This document shows positions 1 to 38,734 of a stretch of DNA of 64,000 nt, piece after piece (the first letter of the stretch is position 1; each line of letters opens with the position of its first letter). The notes below the pieces were generated by a model. It saw only the letters and a program-made list of their open reading frames with translations. It made no database searches and was not told the DNA's origin. This DNA comes from Cristatella mucedo. Its lineage: Eukaryota; Bryozoa; Phylactolaemata; Cristatellidae. The position numbers and the translations under genes were made by a program. The DNA lies in contig WPIO01000055.1 in NCBI GenBank assembly GCA_009760855.2, positions 401,001 to 465,000 of the forward strand. Reading direction: 5' to 3'.

Positions 1-60
1 GTGTGTGTGTTTGCGTGCACGTGCGTGTGTGTGCATGTGTCTGCATATTCGCGAATGTGT
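1..60. repeat. Imperfect (GT)n microsatellite
   Basis: Alternating GT with TGCATG/TGCGTG interruptions at the window edge, upstream of XPOT exon 1. The remaining 61-400 is GC-mixed with no recognisable gene; it probably holds the XPOT promoter and 5' UTR, but no TATA box or clear start site is visible. Confidence 0.6.
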
Positions 61-400
61 GTGCATGCATGCCTGCGCCCCAAGCCTGGTCCTTATGGTT
101 TACCTAAGGTTTACCTACTTCATTAAGCAGCCACAGCTGAGCAATGCTTCGATCTAGTCGGTGCTATTGGCATGCTGCTGTTTGCTGCTTATGCATGGAT
201 GCTTCGGCTGCTGCTTGCTGTCATTCTTGTATGTGTGCCCGCGTGAGAGGCTGCCTGCATTGCAACAGCGGTGCCCCTACGCTCTGCTGACACTCGGCTC
301 GATGCTCGAAGCAGCTGCCGAATCAGCTCTGCTGCTGCTCGTGGTAAGCCGATGCCGTTGTCTTCGTCAGGTCAGGGTCGTGTTCGTCAGCGAGATTGCC

Positions 401-28311
<27,911 letters not shown>

Positions 28312-29245
28312 CGCCCCGAAGCCAATCAAAAGAAAGCCAAGGGACGAGGCTAACTTATTATGCACGGATGGTTCACAGCAGCACAGCTTGGTGGGCTGCT
28401 GCCACCGCCCCGCCACCCCGTGGCGCCTACAGTTTACGTTATTGTTGAAGCCTGCGTGGGCAATGTCGCTTCGTTCGGGCCCACTGCGTGGTCGAATCGA
28501 AAAAACCCGAGTCCCTCACAGAATTGTTCGCCGAGATGCCTCGGGCTGTCCTGTCACTTTTGACCCGGCTGGCCACACCTGGCGGCGATACGAGATACGA
28601 GGCCTCCTTCCTGCCTGTCCGCTGCCTGCAGCCCCTCGTGCCCGGCGTCTCCTTCCTGCCTGCCTACGGGCTGCCTGCCCTGGCTGGCAATGCAGCCGGT
28701 AGGCCATGCTAGGCTTGCCTGCCGACGGCTGGATTGCTTCAGCTGCATTGTCACGCGGCAGTGTGGCCTGTGGCAGGGAGAGCTCCGTGCCGGCCGCTGT
28801 CGCTGCTCTGCGGTGAGCTGAGAAGTAAAGTCGCAGGTACTTGTGCATGAATTAGTTGACTGGCTGCTGACTGCGTTTCAGAACATGCTTTCCTTCTGTC
28901 GGCTGATTGCCCTAGGTCGTGAGCACGTGGTCGTAGGTCGACTTCGTAAGGTCACGTCACGTGGCTCACGGCTCGATTGCCATAGATCATGAGCACAGTA
29001 CGGCAGCCTGACGAAGGGCTCGAGAACCCAGGCTGTGTGTGCATGGCAACTGGCTCTTCGGTGTGTCGCGAAGTCGGCCCGTCGTCGTCCTCCACCTTGG
29101 CTTGGAAGGGTGCACACTGTTGTTTTATGCCCGGCGAAGCCATCGCCCTCAACCCGGCGGAGCTTTATCACAGGTGTGTGTGCCCGGTTAGGTACCTAAT
29201 GGTGATGGCCTGAGTTACATAACAATAGCGATGATAACGAGGATA

Positions 29246-29345
29246 ATAATAATAATAATAATAATAGTAAATCTTCTGTACAGCACCCTGAGGAAACCGA
29301 ATTTCGAGCCCAGCGCTTTACTGCTCCCTGCGAAAGAAGCTGTGT
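29246..29345 (-). mobile_element. Divergent L2-like LINE tail
   Basis: (AAT)n, then CAGCACCCTGAGGAAACCG and GCGCTTTACTGCTCCCTGCG, the family tail with several substitutions, minus orientation, 0.9 kb past the XPOT stop. 29346-30070 contains nothing I can identify. Confidence 0.55.
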
Positions 29346-29466
29346 AACCAACTTCGAAAGTCGATGACAAGCAAGTCGGTGCAATGCTTTAGTAAGCATG
29401 CAAAAGCACGCAAGAAGACTACCAGCTGGCCAGTACGACCCCGGAGTGAGTAGCTGCATGCACAGA

Positions 29467-29472
29467 AATAAA
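29467..29472 (+). terminator. Possible XPOT polyadenylation signal AATAAA
   Basis: First canonical AATAAA I found after the XPOT stop at 28311. It would give a ~1.2 kb 3' UTR and lies beyond a LINE tail at 29246-29345, so an earlier non-canonical signal is equally possible. Confidence 0.2.
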
Positions 29473-30071
29473 AAGAGGCTCATCGTGGGCGCATCGTATG
29501 CTGAGCGGAAGTGGTATGCATAATTCTGTAAAGTCAGTTTAAGAGTTCATCCCTAATCTCATGCACCTCATTTCGAACTAGCTGTCGGTAACGAAACTTC
29601 ACATGGAATCTTGTGTTCATTAGTTCCGTGAATGAGTAAGCAAACAAGCTTCTTCGAATGCCTAGCAGATCTGGCAGAGCTAGAGTTGCGGCAGCAGGAG
29701 GCTGAGAGCCTGAGTAGATGTCTATGCCCGCCGGCCACAGCTGTCTGCAGCTGACTCGAACTGACCAGCATCAAGTTTCGTGCAGCTGAAGCCAGGCGCT
29801 GTAGTCGTGAGTAGCTATGAAAGGTAGAAGCTCCCCGGAAAAAGCAGCAAAGGAAAACAATGGAGTGTGTCGGGATTTCGGCGGCAGAAAATGAGCATCG
29901 CTGTCCCGAGAGCTGCTTAAGGCTGGCACTGACCTCAAGTGCCACAGATCGTGTTCCTCTTCTCCAAAATCGTTTAAGAAGGATTAACCTACTCAAGTCA
30001 CTTGGTGCCTAGCCGCGAGGTTTCTCTTTTCTGCAATTGTGAAACGCGATTCCTTTTCGTCGTCTCTTTAG

Positions 30072-30932
30072 GCACGAAATCTAGGTGTCATGTTCCAAAG
30101 TGACCTTTCATTAGATGACCACATCAGCTCCACAATCAAGTCTGCCTACTTTCAACTACACAACATTGCTAAAATTCGGGTTTGATTAGGTAGGGATACC
30201 ACATCTAAGTTGGTCCATGCATTTGTGACATCATGCCTTGACTTCTGTAACTCACTGCTTCCTGGCCGACCGGCATGTACAATCTGCTGCAGGAGGTGCT
30301 TACAGCTGTTGCAAAACTCTGCAGATAGGCTCGTCTGTCATGAGTGTCGCAGCTGCCACATCACACCAGCCACATCGCACCACTTCTCGCCGACCTGCAC
30401 TGGCTACCAGTCAAGCAACGGATTGACTTCAAGGTTTTGTCGCTCACTTTTAGGTCCCTTCATTCTTTGGCTTCAGCCTATCTCTCAGATCTACTGCCCA
30501 CCAGGCCAAGCATCGTACCACCCACTTTTGGAATCTAACAGCTTACCAATACCTAGTGCAAACCTCAAATCACTTGGAGACCGTGCCTTTAGTTCGTATG
30601 CTCGCAAAGCCTCGAACTCACTCCCGATTTCCGTCACGACATCCCCTGACCTGATCAAATTTAAAAAGAAATTAAAAACCGATTTATCAGAGTGTTTGGT
30701 GGGTCCCTGTGGCCAGTCCTCTATGTGCTTACGTGTGCTAACACTGTGCATGCTACCACCAAGCATACTTGCATGCTGACCCTGTGCATGCCACCCCTAA
30801 CCATGTTGTTTATCAAGCATGATACCACTCACTATTCGATCGTGTTTCCTTCGCAGCTAATATAATGCGCCTAGAAAGTGATTGAGTTCTCGGAGGGCGC
30901 TTTAACAAGTGTATTATTATTGATATTATTTA
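30072..30932 (+). mobile_element. 5'-truncated L2-like LINE, plus orientation
   Basis: Starts inside the RT C-terminal region (RNLGVMFQSDLSLDDHISS), shows a TGA/TAG-interrupted thumb region, LVHAFVTSCLDFCNSLL, then the conserved C-terminal block (SFGDRAFSSYAPKAWNSLP-like at 30570-30640). It ends with GCGCCTAGAAAGTGATTG and (ATT)n. Confidence 0.88.
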
Positions 30933-31034
30933 CTGACCGACCATTTGTGGCCATATCAAGGTGGAAGCTATATATGCTTGATGGTAGTTTTGGTAGCTTT
31001 ATTAGCACATAATTGCGATTATACAGAGCAAAGT

Positions 31035-31495
31035 TCTTATGCTGACCCACAAGGCCCGCCACGGCTTGGCTCCTTCATACCTAGCTGAACTGCTACATCA
31101 GTTTCAGCCTGTTCGCGCCCTCACGTCCTGTGTGGACAATACATTAGCTGTCCCATTCCTCCGTCTAAAGACAGTTGGCGACAGAAGCTTTAGCTCTGCA
31201 GGTCCTAGACTGTGGAACTCGCTTCCACAATTCTTGCGCAACGACATCTACTCTCCAACTGCCGACTATGGCACATCTCTTTCAGCGGTCCTGAACTGCT
31301 ACTTCTATGCTACTCACTACCTCAACTACTCTCGCGACTAGGCTTTGCTGTCCACTTCCTCTTTGTTGCGCGAGATGAAGTCTGTTGGCTACCGAATTCC
31401 TACCGAAAGCCGCTTAGGCTGCGAGTGCGCTTTACAAACTCGCCTGAGTAACGCCCGCATAGTCTTTGCGTCATAGACGGAGATGCATTACATTA
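31035..31495 (+). mobile_element. 3' end of a second LINE family (CR1/L2-like family B)
   Basis: A 100-aa frame at 31039-31341 has the typical LINE C-terminus: THKARHGLAPSYLAELL, then FLRLKTVGDRSFSSAGPRLWNSLP. The 3' UTR, with ACCGAAAGCCGCTTAGGCTG and GGAGATGCATTACATTATATT, is unlike the main L2-like family but recurs in reverse at 57325-57500. Confidence 0.8.
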
Positions 31496-31895
31496 TATTA
31501 CACTATCGAATGGTTAGTGGTAGTATGCTCAATAAACAAGAGGAATAACTTGGTTAGGGGTGACAAACTCAGGGTTAGCATGCAAGTACGGTTGCTGACA
31601 GCACGCACAGTGTCAGCACCCATAAGCGCATGCACGACAATTCACAAGAGACTCACTAAATGCTGCGATAAATATATGCGTTTTTAATTTCTTTTTAAAT
31701 GTGGTCAAGTCAGGAGATGTCATGGCGCAAGTCGGGAGTGAGTTTCAGGCTTTGGGAGCATGCGAATTAAAGGCACGGTCTGCGAAGGATTTGAGGTTTG
31801 AACGAGGTATTGGTAAACAATTAGATTCCGAAAAGCAGTCGGTACGATGCTTACCCCAGTAGGGGAGTACTGTCTCTTTGGAGATAAGTTCTCCA
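31495..31895 (-). mobile_element. L2-like LINE 3' fragment, minus orientation
   Basis: Matches the C-terminal/3' UTR region (AATGGTTAGTGGTAG, GTGACAAACTCAGGGTTAGC, TTCCAGGC-type block at 31745) without its tail. It borders the AT-rich Polinton-like block. Confidence 0.75.
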
Positions 31896-31999
31896 TCCTA
31901 TGGCAATGCATCATAACTATGCTAGTACTTTGTAAGTGTACCCTTATATTTTTTGGTGGATTAAATGTTGAAGTTCGATCCTTTACCAGATAACTTCAT

Positions 32000-33060
32000 C
32001 GCGAATTTTTCAGACGACGTAGTAATACTCTTGACGATGTCACCAACCATTTTTTCAATTGAACATACTTTTTGAGATATCTCACAGTCTTTTGTTTATA
32101 TCTGCTCTAATTTTTGGGAACTTTCTTAACGCTAAATTAGTAATCTGTCCCAGATGAAATTCAATTGATAGCATCTGTATTTCTAACTACGAGCCCCTTC
32201 ACCTACAAAAAGAGTTTCTCTTATGCATGTGTATAATCTTTGAATAGCATAGGCTAGATATCTATACCTTCATCAATTTTCCTTTTTCTGAGGTGGTCAT
32301 AGGTCCTTCATAGATCGTATCGTGGCCCGATTTAGAACTAATCATAGCTCGGTTGCTATGGGAGAGATGACTATTCTTGTCATGTTTAGCATTTTTTTAA
32401 TGAATATGCAGTTCCTAGGTAAGCTATATCGACAGTACTTTCATTCTTCTTTACTGAATCTTTAATTCTACTTTTAAATTTTCCGATAGGCAAATCATCC
32501 ATCAGTCTAAATTCATTAATATGACTGTAGCTGTGGACATTACTTTAGGTGTTCCTTTACTAGAATTTACTCCATGAATTTTTCTACGTTATCTCTAAAT
32601 TTCATCAACGTATTTCCAGTCTCAGCATTAGGTGCATGCGTTATCGAAGTGCTAATGAGGTTTCTAGCTGCATCTATTTTTCTTTCCCTTAGATTCTTAG
32701 TCACTTTCATTACCGTTCTGCTAGCGTCTACTCCAGTAGATTGCAATTTATGAGTCCTAGCTGAAGTGGCTAGCGAAGGTTTTATTGCAGCCAATCTATG
32801 TAGCTCTGCGCCTTATAAATCGCTAATATCAGAAGTGCGATACTTTTAAGTATTTCAATTGCCCGCTTATTCAAAAATGATTCTGCGGCGTTTCTTTTTT
32901 CAATTTGATGTCTCAATGATTTTACCTTCAATTAATTTTCAAAAAGTCTAGCGTTATTCATTCTCTACATATTATTAAAATATTTCTCTTGTTCTTCAAC
33001 CATTTTTTGCTGTGACTCATCTTCCATACAAATGGATTTCAACACAATGGATAAGTAGTA
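32000..33060 (-). pseudogene. Unidentified broken genes of the AT-rich element
   Basis: Minus-strand frames include a 75-aa open frame at 32567-32794 (TGNTLMKFRDNVEKFME end) and a Lys/Glu-rich helical-looking stretch at about 32820-33030. They follow the ATPase in the same orientation, so they are probably former element genes. I do not recognise the family; a structural or assembly protein is only a guess. Confidence 0.4.
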
Positions 33061-33129
33061 TCTTGGTCAATACTCCAAAACTTTAGGTCGGAATCTCCTT
33101 TCGTGCGATCGATAATGCAATAACCGCGT

Positions 33130-33465
33130 CTGATACTCGTGATTATTTAATCAACTGTCTGCTTTCCACGATACCAAATTACGTATTGCGTATTTACTCA
33201 ACATCCTTTTCATTCAGATTAAGCATGATGATTAGATTCGCGTTGCTTCTAATAATTCTTCCGGGTATGCCAGTGAATACTTGAGAAATTTTAAATGTGT
33301 TTAGATTCTTGTGTCTTTCTCTCGTAAATTTTTCCACTATAGGCTTTTGATCTTCAGTCATCAGTCATCCAAAGTTACTACATTCTATTTATTTTTGAAA
33401 AAGTTTGGCAATTTTTCAATTCCATCGATGTACTCGAATCAGTTTTTAGCTTTCTTATCCGCCAT
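33130..33465 (-). pseudogene. Broken FtsK/HerA-type genome-packaging ATPase fragment
   Basis: A Walker-B-like TLDD lies at 33364-33375. In a different frame, RERHKN at 33305-33322 matches the conserved RGRHKN region of viral/Polinton packaging ATPases, followed by a SQ sensor-like pair and NLNEKDVE at about 33210-33235. The shift between the two frames coincides with a 7-bp direct duplication (CAGTCAT twice, ~33355-33368). Several in-frame stops occur. The Walker A half is missing; the LINE insertion at 33560 begins where it should continue. Confidence 0.65.
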
Positions 33466-33559
33466 TTGTTAATTTTATAAGCAAAGATCCTGATTTAGAC
33501 TGCTAGCACATTTATGTTACATTTATGATAATTCAGAAGAAGATCGCTTTTCATCCACT

Positions 33560-33735
33560 TTTCATGCACATTTTCACGCTGACTCTGTGCATATCACCCT
33601 AACCATGTAATGTTTGCTGTCATTTCGCATGCTACCACTAACCATTTGATCGTGCTTCGTTTGCAGCAAATGTAAGTACCTGGAAAGAGAATTAGTTCTC
33701 TGAGGGTACCATATCAAAGGCATTATTATTATCTT
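33560..33735 (+). mobile_element. L2-like LINE 3' end inserted in the Polinton-like block
   Basis: CATGCTACCACTAACCATT, GCAGCAAATGTAAG, GGAAAGAGAATTAG, TTCTCTGAGGGTACC and (ATT)n; only the 3' ~175 bp is present. Confidence 0.8.
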
Positions 33736-33755
33736 CGTTTAGAAGAAATATCCAG

Positions 33756-33995
33756 TTGCATAAGAGTTGCGTTTTCCTACATCAAGAAGGACCTATGACA
33801 AGACTCCTTATTGAAACGCTAATTAAAAGATCCAAGTACCTAGTTTTAAAATTCTGTCAAAAATTGGTAGGTTTAACTTTTACAATGATGTTCTATATAC
33901 ATTTAACTAATTATATAGAAGAATTTTTATTACCTTGGGTTGAAGAGGCTCACTGGAATTTTTGGCGAAAGTTATTAAGAGATCGACACTTCTAG
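33756..33995 (+). other. 79-codon open frame, function unknown
   Basis: Opens just after the LINE insertion in the AT-rich block. The product is hydrophobic/basic, with Phe/Leu/Trp-rich segments. No family recognised. It may be a remnant of the Polinton-like element rather than a gene. Confidence 0.25.
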
Positions 33996-34314
33996 GAGAT
34001 CTCGAGGTATGTTCACAGTTGAATGCATTACGTGCGGAACAAAGAAAACAATTCAAAACTCAGTCTCAGAAGTAGTGGCAAATACTGTTTGCAAATATCA
34101 TAATATGCTCCAGGTATGGACAGGGCTCCAAATATTATGAGTCACATTAAAGATAAACCATCTGTGCATGAAGCTATGCATGCTATTTAAGCAATGAAAA
34201 AAGAATGTGCTCTGTTGGCATAGCGAAAAGAAAGCGAAAGGATCTGGTAGGAAAGATGTGAGTAAACTATTCGATATTATAAAAAATTGGTTTAAAAATA
34301 AATGTATTCTAGAC

Positions 34315-34690
34315 CTTTAACTGAGTATATTGAATCAAGTTAAAGAATTTGGGATAAAAAGGCTTCAAAAGGGATTTTTGCTAAAAATGAGTTGACGAGA
34401 GTGAAAATGAAACCCAACGAATGCTGGATATGTAATATGGATGATTCTAGCAATGCCATGTACCGATGGATTGCAGTGAAAGCGAACCCGAAGGATTTTC
34501 CTTTGATTTCGATTGGGTTGGACTTCCTTCTTTATCTGAAGTAGAAAGATATTTTGGCTGACTGCCAATTTTTTCCATGCGGAAGATACATGAATAGATG
34601 AATACGATGAAAGCGATTGCGACAGACGTTGCTTGGAGTTCCTGCTACTCATGCAAACGTTGGTGAGCAGTGATGGCACATTAGGTAGGA
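34315..34690 (+). pseudogene. Broken adenain/Ulp1-type cysteine protease (Polinton PRO-like)
   Basis: NMDDS at 34434-34448 corresponds to the N(L/M)DDS motif of Polinton proteases. The following G-T-H-W position reads M-Y-R-W, so the catalytic His is Arg (34464-34466). An FDFD-type block at 34502-34513 and a Cys block (C-D-R-R-C-L-E-F at 34618-34641) lie in other frames and match the Asp and catalytic-Cys motifs. At least two frameshifts separate the blocks, so no product is possible. Confidence 0.65.
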
Positions 34691-34715
34691 TTGTTGCTTT
34701 TCACGACCTCGGTCG

Positions 34716-37700
34716 TCAGAGAACTCAATCTCTTTCTAGGCGCTTTACAGTTGCTGCAAAGGGAAACGCGATTGAATGGTGAGTAATATCGTACTTGTTA
34801 CACAACATGAATAACATGCTTAGGGGTGACATGCACAGGGTCAGCATGCAAGTGTGGTTAGTTGCAGCATGCACAGTCAGCAGGCATAAGCACACGAAGG
34901 ACGAATCACAGGGACCCACTAAATGCTGTCCTAAATAGGTGCGTTTTTAAGTTCTTTTTAAATTGGGTCAAGGCAGGAGATGTCTTGCAGTAAGTTGGGA
35001 GTGAATTCCAGGCTTTGGGAGCATACGAACTAAATGCACGGTCTCCAAAGGATTTAAGGTTTGTACGAGGTATTTCTAGACTGTTGGATTCCGAAAAGCG
35101 GGTGGTACGATGCTTGGCCTGATGGGGTAGTATGTCTGAGAGATAGGCTGGAGCCATAGAATGAAGGGACCTAAAAGTGAGCAACAAGATCTTGAAGTCA
35201 ATCCGTTGCTTGACTGGTAGCCAGTGCAGGTCGGCGAGAAGTGGAGTAATGTGGTAACTGCGACGCTCACGACAGACAAGCCTAGCTGCAGAGTTTTGCA
35301 CCAGCTGCAATCGCCAGATCGCACATGCTGGTAGGCCAGTAACCAGTGGGTTGCAGAAGTCGAGACGAGATGTCACGAATGCGTGGACCAACTTGGACGT
35401 GGTATCCTTATCTAAACGAGCCCGAATTTTAGCAATATTATGAAGCTGAAAATAGGCTGATTTGACTGTGGAGCTGATATGGTCGTCTAACGAGAGGTCG
35501 CTTTGGAATATGACACCTAGATTTCGAGCTGATTCGACAGGAGATATGCTGGCAGAGCCAATTTTGAGAGTCAGCCTTTCCAATTTCTGGATCACACTGG
35601 GTTTGCCTATAACTAGTAAGTTATTTTTGTCATCGTTTAGTTTAAGAAAATTTACTGCCATCCATGTGCGGATGTCATCAATGCATGCAGCAAGTGAGTT
35701 GAGAGAATTTGAGGTGCTCGAAGGCTGGGAGGGATCAAAGCAAAGGTACAACTGAGTGTCATCCGCATAGAAGTGAAAGCCTAGATTGTGCTTGGCAACC
35801 ACATCAGCAAGAGGGAGAGTATAAACCGTGAAAAGGACCGGACCTAGTACAGAGCCCTGAGGTACTCCATATTTCAGAGGTACTTCAGATGATCTTTGTC
35901 CATTCACGTCAATACTCTGGAGTCTCCCACTGAGATAGGACCTGAACCACTGCAGAGCAGTGCCAGTGATGCCCAGGCGAGATGAGAGGCGCTCTAGAAG
36001 AACTTTGTGATCGATGGTATCAAGAGCTGCCGAAAGATTAAGCAAAACAAGCAGAGACACTCTACCCATGTCTGCATTCCTAAGTAGGTCGTTGTATACT
36101 CTAAACAATGCTGACTCTGTGGAGTGATTAGCTCTAAAGCCAGACTGGAACTTACTAGCAAGGTGTGAGGTTTCGATATATGGATTTAGCTGGTCTGCCA
36201 CGACCCGTTCGAGTGTCTTTGATAGAAATGGTAGAAGGGAGACTGGGCGGTAGTTGCTCAAGTTCTCTTGGTCTAGTGTAGCTTTCTTGAGAAGTGGCCT
36301 GACTACAGCTTTTTTTTAAAGGTGCTGGGACATGACCTGAGGCTAATGACATATTAATGATGTTAGTTATGCATGGCAGCAGCAGATCAATGCAACGTAG
36401 GAGCAGGACAGTGGGAATAGGGTTCAGAGGACTTGTTGTCTTCTTTGATTGCGATACGAACTTTAGGACTAGATCACTAGTGACCTGCTTAAATGCAGAC
36501 ATTGAGGTGCAGCTAGGAACCGAGGAACAGCATTCTAGTGGGGAGGTTGTCATCGCAGGGATGGATTCCCTGATCTTGTCTATCTTCTGCACAAAGAATC
36601 AAGAGAAGCGATCGGCTAGATCATCACTAGGATCATCAGGTATGGAGCTAATCTGGGAACGGTTGAGGAGATGGTTTATTGTCGACATCAGCCTTTTTGG
36701 ATTGTGCATCTGTGATTCAACAATGTTTCCATAGAAGCTAGACTTGGCCTTTGCTAAGATCGATTGGTACGACTTACAGTAGTCTTCATATGCCTGTCGA
36801 TGGACAGTTAGTCCGGATCTTTTGTATGCTTTTTCAAGCTTTCGTTTAGTAGACATGGCTAGTTTAATGTCTGTGGTAAACCTTAGGCCGTCTGGGCGGG
36901 GGCGCACAGTTCGCTCTGTCAGAGGTGCAAACTGGTCGAGCGTGTCAGCTCGTGTCTTGTTGTAGCTATCTACCAATGATGACAGATCGGAGGGAGGACT
37001 GAGCAGCAGAGTCGAAGCAGATATTCTCGCACGGACAGCATCGATGTCAAGGGTCTTGAGGTTTCGCGATTCACAGGTTATTTTAGAGGAGGATGTGGGC
37101 ACACACTGTAGATTGAATGAGATCTGCACGTGGTCAGATAAGCAGGATTTGGTAATAATTGGTGATGACAAAGTGGTTGTATGAGAAAATCTGGTCGAGT
37201 GTGTGACCCTTGATGTGGGTAAGGCCATGCACATGAGCCACAAGAGACAATGAGTCAGTCAATGCACGAAATTCGGTGCTGAAAGCGTCAGATAAGTTAT
37301 CAAAGTGAACGTTGAAATCACCCATAACGAGGAGGGATCGATTTCTTGCACACAGAATCGAAATGAGATCGGAGAAATCTGAGATAAAGGAGGATTTAGT
37401 ACCTGGTGGGCGATAGAATTACTACCACTATCGGTAGCTTGTTTTCGGGTGAGAACAAAACAATTGATTCAAAAGACTGCTTCGAGGGTACTGCAAATGG
37501 CTTGAAGTTGAATTTCGAGCGCACGATAATAGCAACTCCACCTCCAGTTTTGATTGATCTAGGGGTGTGAAAGAACGAGAAACCGGATGGAGTAGCGTCT
37601 TTAATTGTCGGGCAGTTTATCGATTTCAGCCAGGTTTCAGTTAGGGCGAGCAGGTCGATACCATTTTCAGAAATGAGGTCGCTTATTACCAGAGGTTTAT

Positions 37701-38020
37701 TGCACATTGAGCGAGGATTCCAAAGGCAAGCGTTAAGTCTGGCCGATGGAGTTACAACAGGCCTGATGACTACTAAGTTAGAGAGATTTACAGTGACGCA
37801 TGTGGGGGAGCGTGCTGAGCGGTTCGAGACAATGCTAGGAATACTAAACGAGCGGGTACTCAGCTCGCAGTTCCCGCTAAACGAGCGGCGTCTGAGCTGG
37901 CGGTTCCGGCCACAGCGGCGGCTATGGGGTGCTTTTCTTTTGTTAATGCATAGTTCATGAATCTTAGCAACAACATCAATATCTAGGAATGCATTTGATC
38001 TACGATGACGAAGCGATAAG
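34716..38020 (-). mobile_element. Nearly full-length, inactivated L2-like LINE
   Basis: The most complete copy in the window. Reading on the minus strand: endonuclease start (LNACLWNPRSMCNK at ~37690, LTETWL at ~37630), GDFN at ~37320, SDHVQ at ~37140, linker, RT start at ~36290, then an uninterrupted 451-codon frame (36261-34906). That frame has NYRPVSLLPFLSKTLERV, AALDTIDHKVLLERL, GVPQGSVLGPVLF, FHFYADDTQLY and the C-terminal AFSSYAPKAWNSLP. The 3' tail ends near 34716 with no (ATT)n left. Disruptions: frameshifts in the endonuclease region (~37.1-37.4 kb), a TGA near 36595, and a frameshift near an 8-T run at 36310. Confidence 0.93.
34906..36261 (-). CDS. Reverse transcriptase portion of L2-like LINE ORF2 (open, isolated)
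   Basis: A 451-codon open frame covering the whole RT, thumb and C-terminal region with the YADD catalytic motif. In the family this would copy the element's RNA at a nicked target. The upstream endonuclease part is in other frames, so expression as an intact ORF2 is not expected. It can serve as the reference copy for the other fragments here. Confidence 0.85.
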   Translation of the reverse strand: MSNYRPVSLLPFLSKTLERVVADQLNPYIETSHLASKFQSGFRANHSTESALFRVYNDLLRNADMGRVSLLVLLNLSAALDTIDHKVLLERLSSRLGITGTALQWFRSYLSGRLQSIDVNGQRSSEVPLKYGVPQGSVLGPVLFTVYTLPLADVVAKHNLGFHFYADDTQLYLCFDPSQPSSTSNSLNSLAACIDDIRTWMAVNFLKLNDDKNNLLVIGKPSVIQKLERLTLKIGSASISPVESARNLGVIFQSDLSLDDHISSTVKSAYFQLHNIAKIRARLDKDTTSKLVHAFVTSRLDFCNPLVTGLPACAIWRLQLVQNSAARLVCRERRSYHITPLLADLHWLPVKQRIDFKILLLTFRSLHSMAPAYLSDILPHQAKHRTTRFSESNSLEIPRTNLKSFGDRAFSSYAPKAWNSLPTYCKTSPALTQFKKNLKTHLFRTAFSGSL

Positions 38021-38160
38021 CATGCATAAGCACATAAAGAAGGAATCACAGGGACCCACAAAATGCTGTCATAAATAGATGCGTTTTTAAGTTCTTTTTA
38101 AATGTGGTCAGGTTAGGGGATGTTCTGACGCTGGTCGCAATCTGAATTCTGATTGAAGCC
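38021..38160 (-). mobile_element. L2-like LINE C-terminal/3' fragment, minus orientation
   Basis: GCATAAGCACATAAAG, CACAGGGACCCACAAAATG and GGTCAGGTTAGGGGATG are the end of the coding region. The piece abuts the 5' end of the 34.7-38.0 kb copy, in the same orientation. Confidence 0.75.
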
Positions 38161-38164
38161 TATC

Positions 38165-38712
38165 ATTCGAGGTACCTCTGAAATATGGGGTACCTCAGGG
38201 CTCCGTGCTAGGTCCGGTTCTTTTCACGGTTTATACTCTCCGTCTTGCTGATGTGATTGCCAAGCACAATCTAGGCTTTCACTTCTATGCGGATGACACT
38301 CAGTTGTACCTTTGCTTTGATCCGTCCCAGCCTTCGAGCACCTCAAATTCTCTAAACTCACATGCTGCATGCATTGATGACATCCGCACATGGATGGCAG
38401 CAAATTTTCTAAAACTAAACGATGATAAAACTTACTTACTAGTTGTGGGCAAATCCAGTGCGATTCACAAATTGGAAAGGCTGACGCTCAAAATTGGCTC
38501 TGCCAGCATATCTCCCGTTGAATCACCTCAAAATCTAGGTGTCATGCTCACCCTATGCATGTAACCCCTAACCGTGTTATTCATGTTGTTGTATATCAAG
38601 CATGATATTACTCACCATTCAATTGCATCATTTCCCTTTGCAGCAAATGTAAAGCGCCTAGAAAGGGATTGAGTTCTCTGAGGGCGCTTTATCGAGTGCA
38701 TTTTTTATTCTT
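38165..38712 (+). mobile_element. L2-like LINE with internal deletion, plus orientation
   Basis: An RT segment from the PLKYGVPQGS(V/M)LGPVLF region through FHFYADDTQLY to NLGVM (38170-38545), joined directly to the 3' UTR (ACCCTATGCATGTAACC) and the tail GCGCCTAGAAAGGGATTG. The C-terminal coding half is missing. It is head-to-head with the minus fragment at 38021. Confidence 0.88.
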
Positions 38713-38734
38713 ATTAAGACTGAATCCTCTACAG

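Larger units (their letters stand above)
31930..34690. mobile_element. Decayed Polinton/Maverick-like (adintovirus-like) element
   Basis: A block clearly richer in A+T than its surroundings. The minus strand carries a broken packaging-ATPase gene (33130-33465) and smaller broken frames after it (32000-33060); the plus strand carries a broken adenain-type protease (about 34315-34690). A LINE tail (33560-33735) interrupts it. Packaging ATPase plus Ulp1/adenain-like protease is the diagnostic gene pair of Polintons/Mavericks and related dsDNA viruses. No terminal inverted repeats, polymerase B or integrase were found here, so only part of the element remains. Motifs were read by eye and are short. 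Confidence 0.7.
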
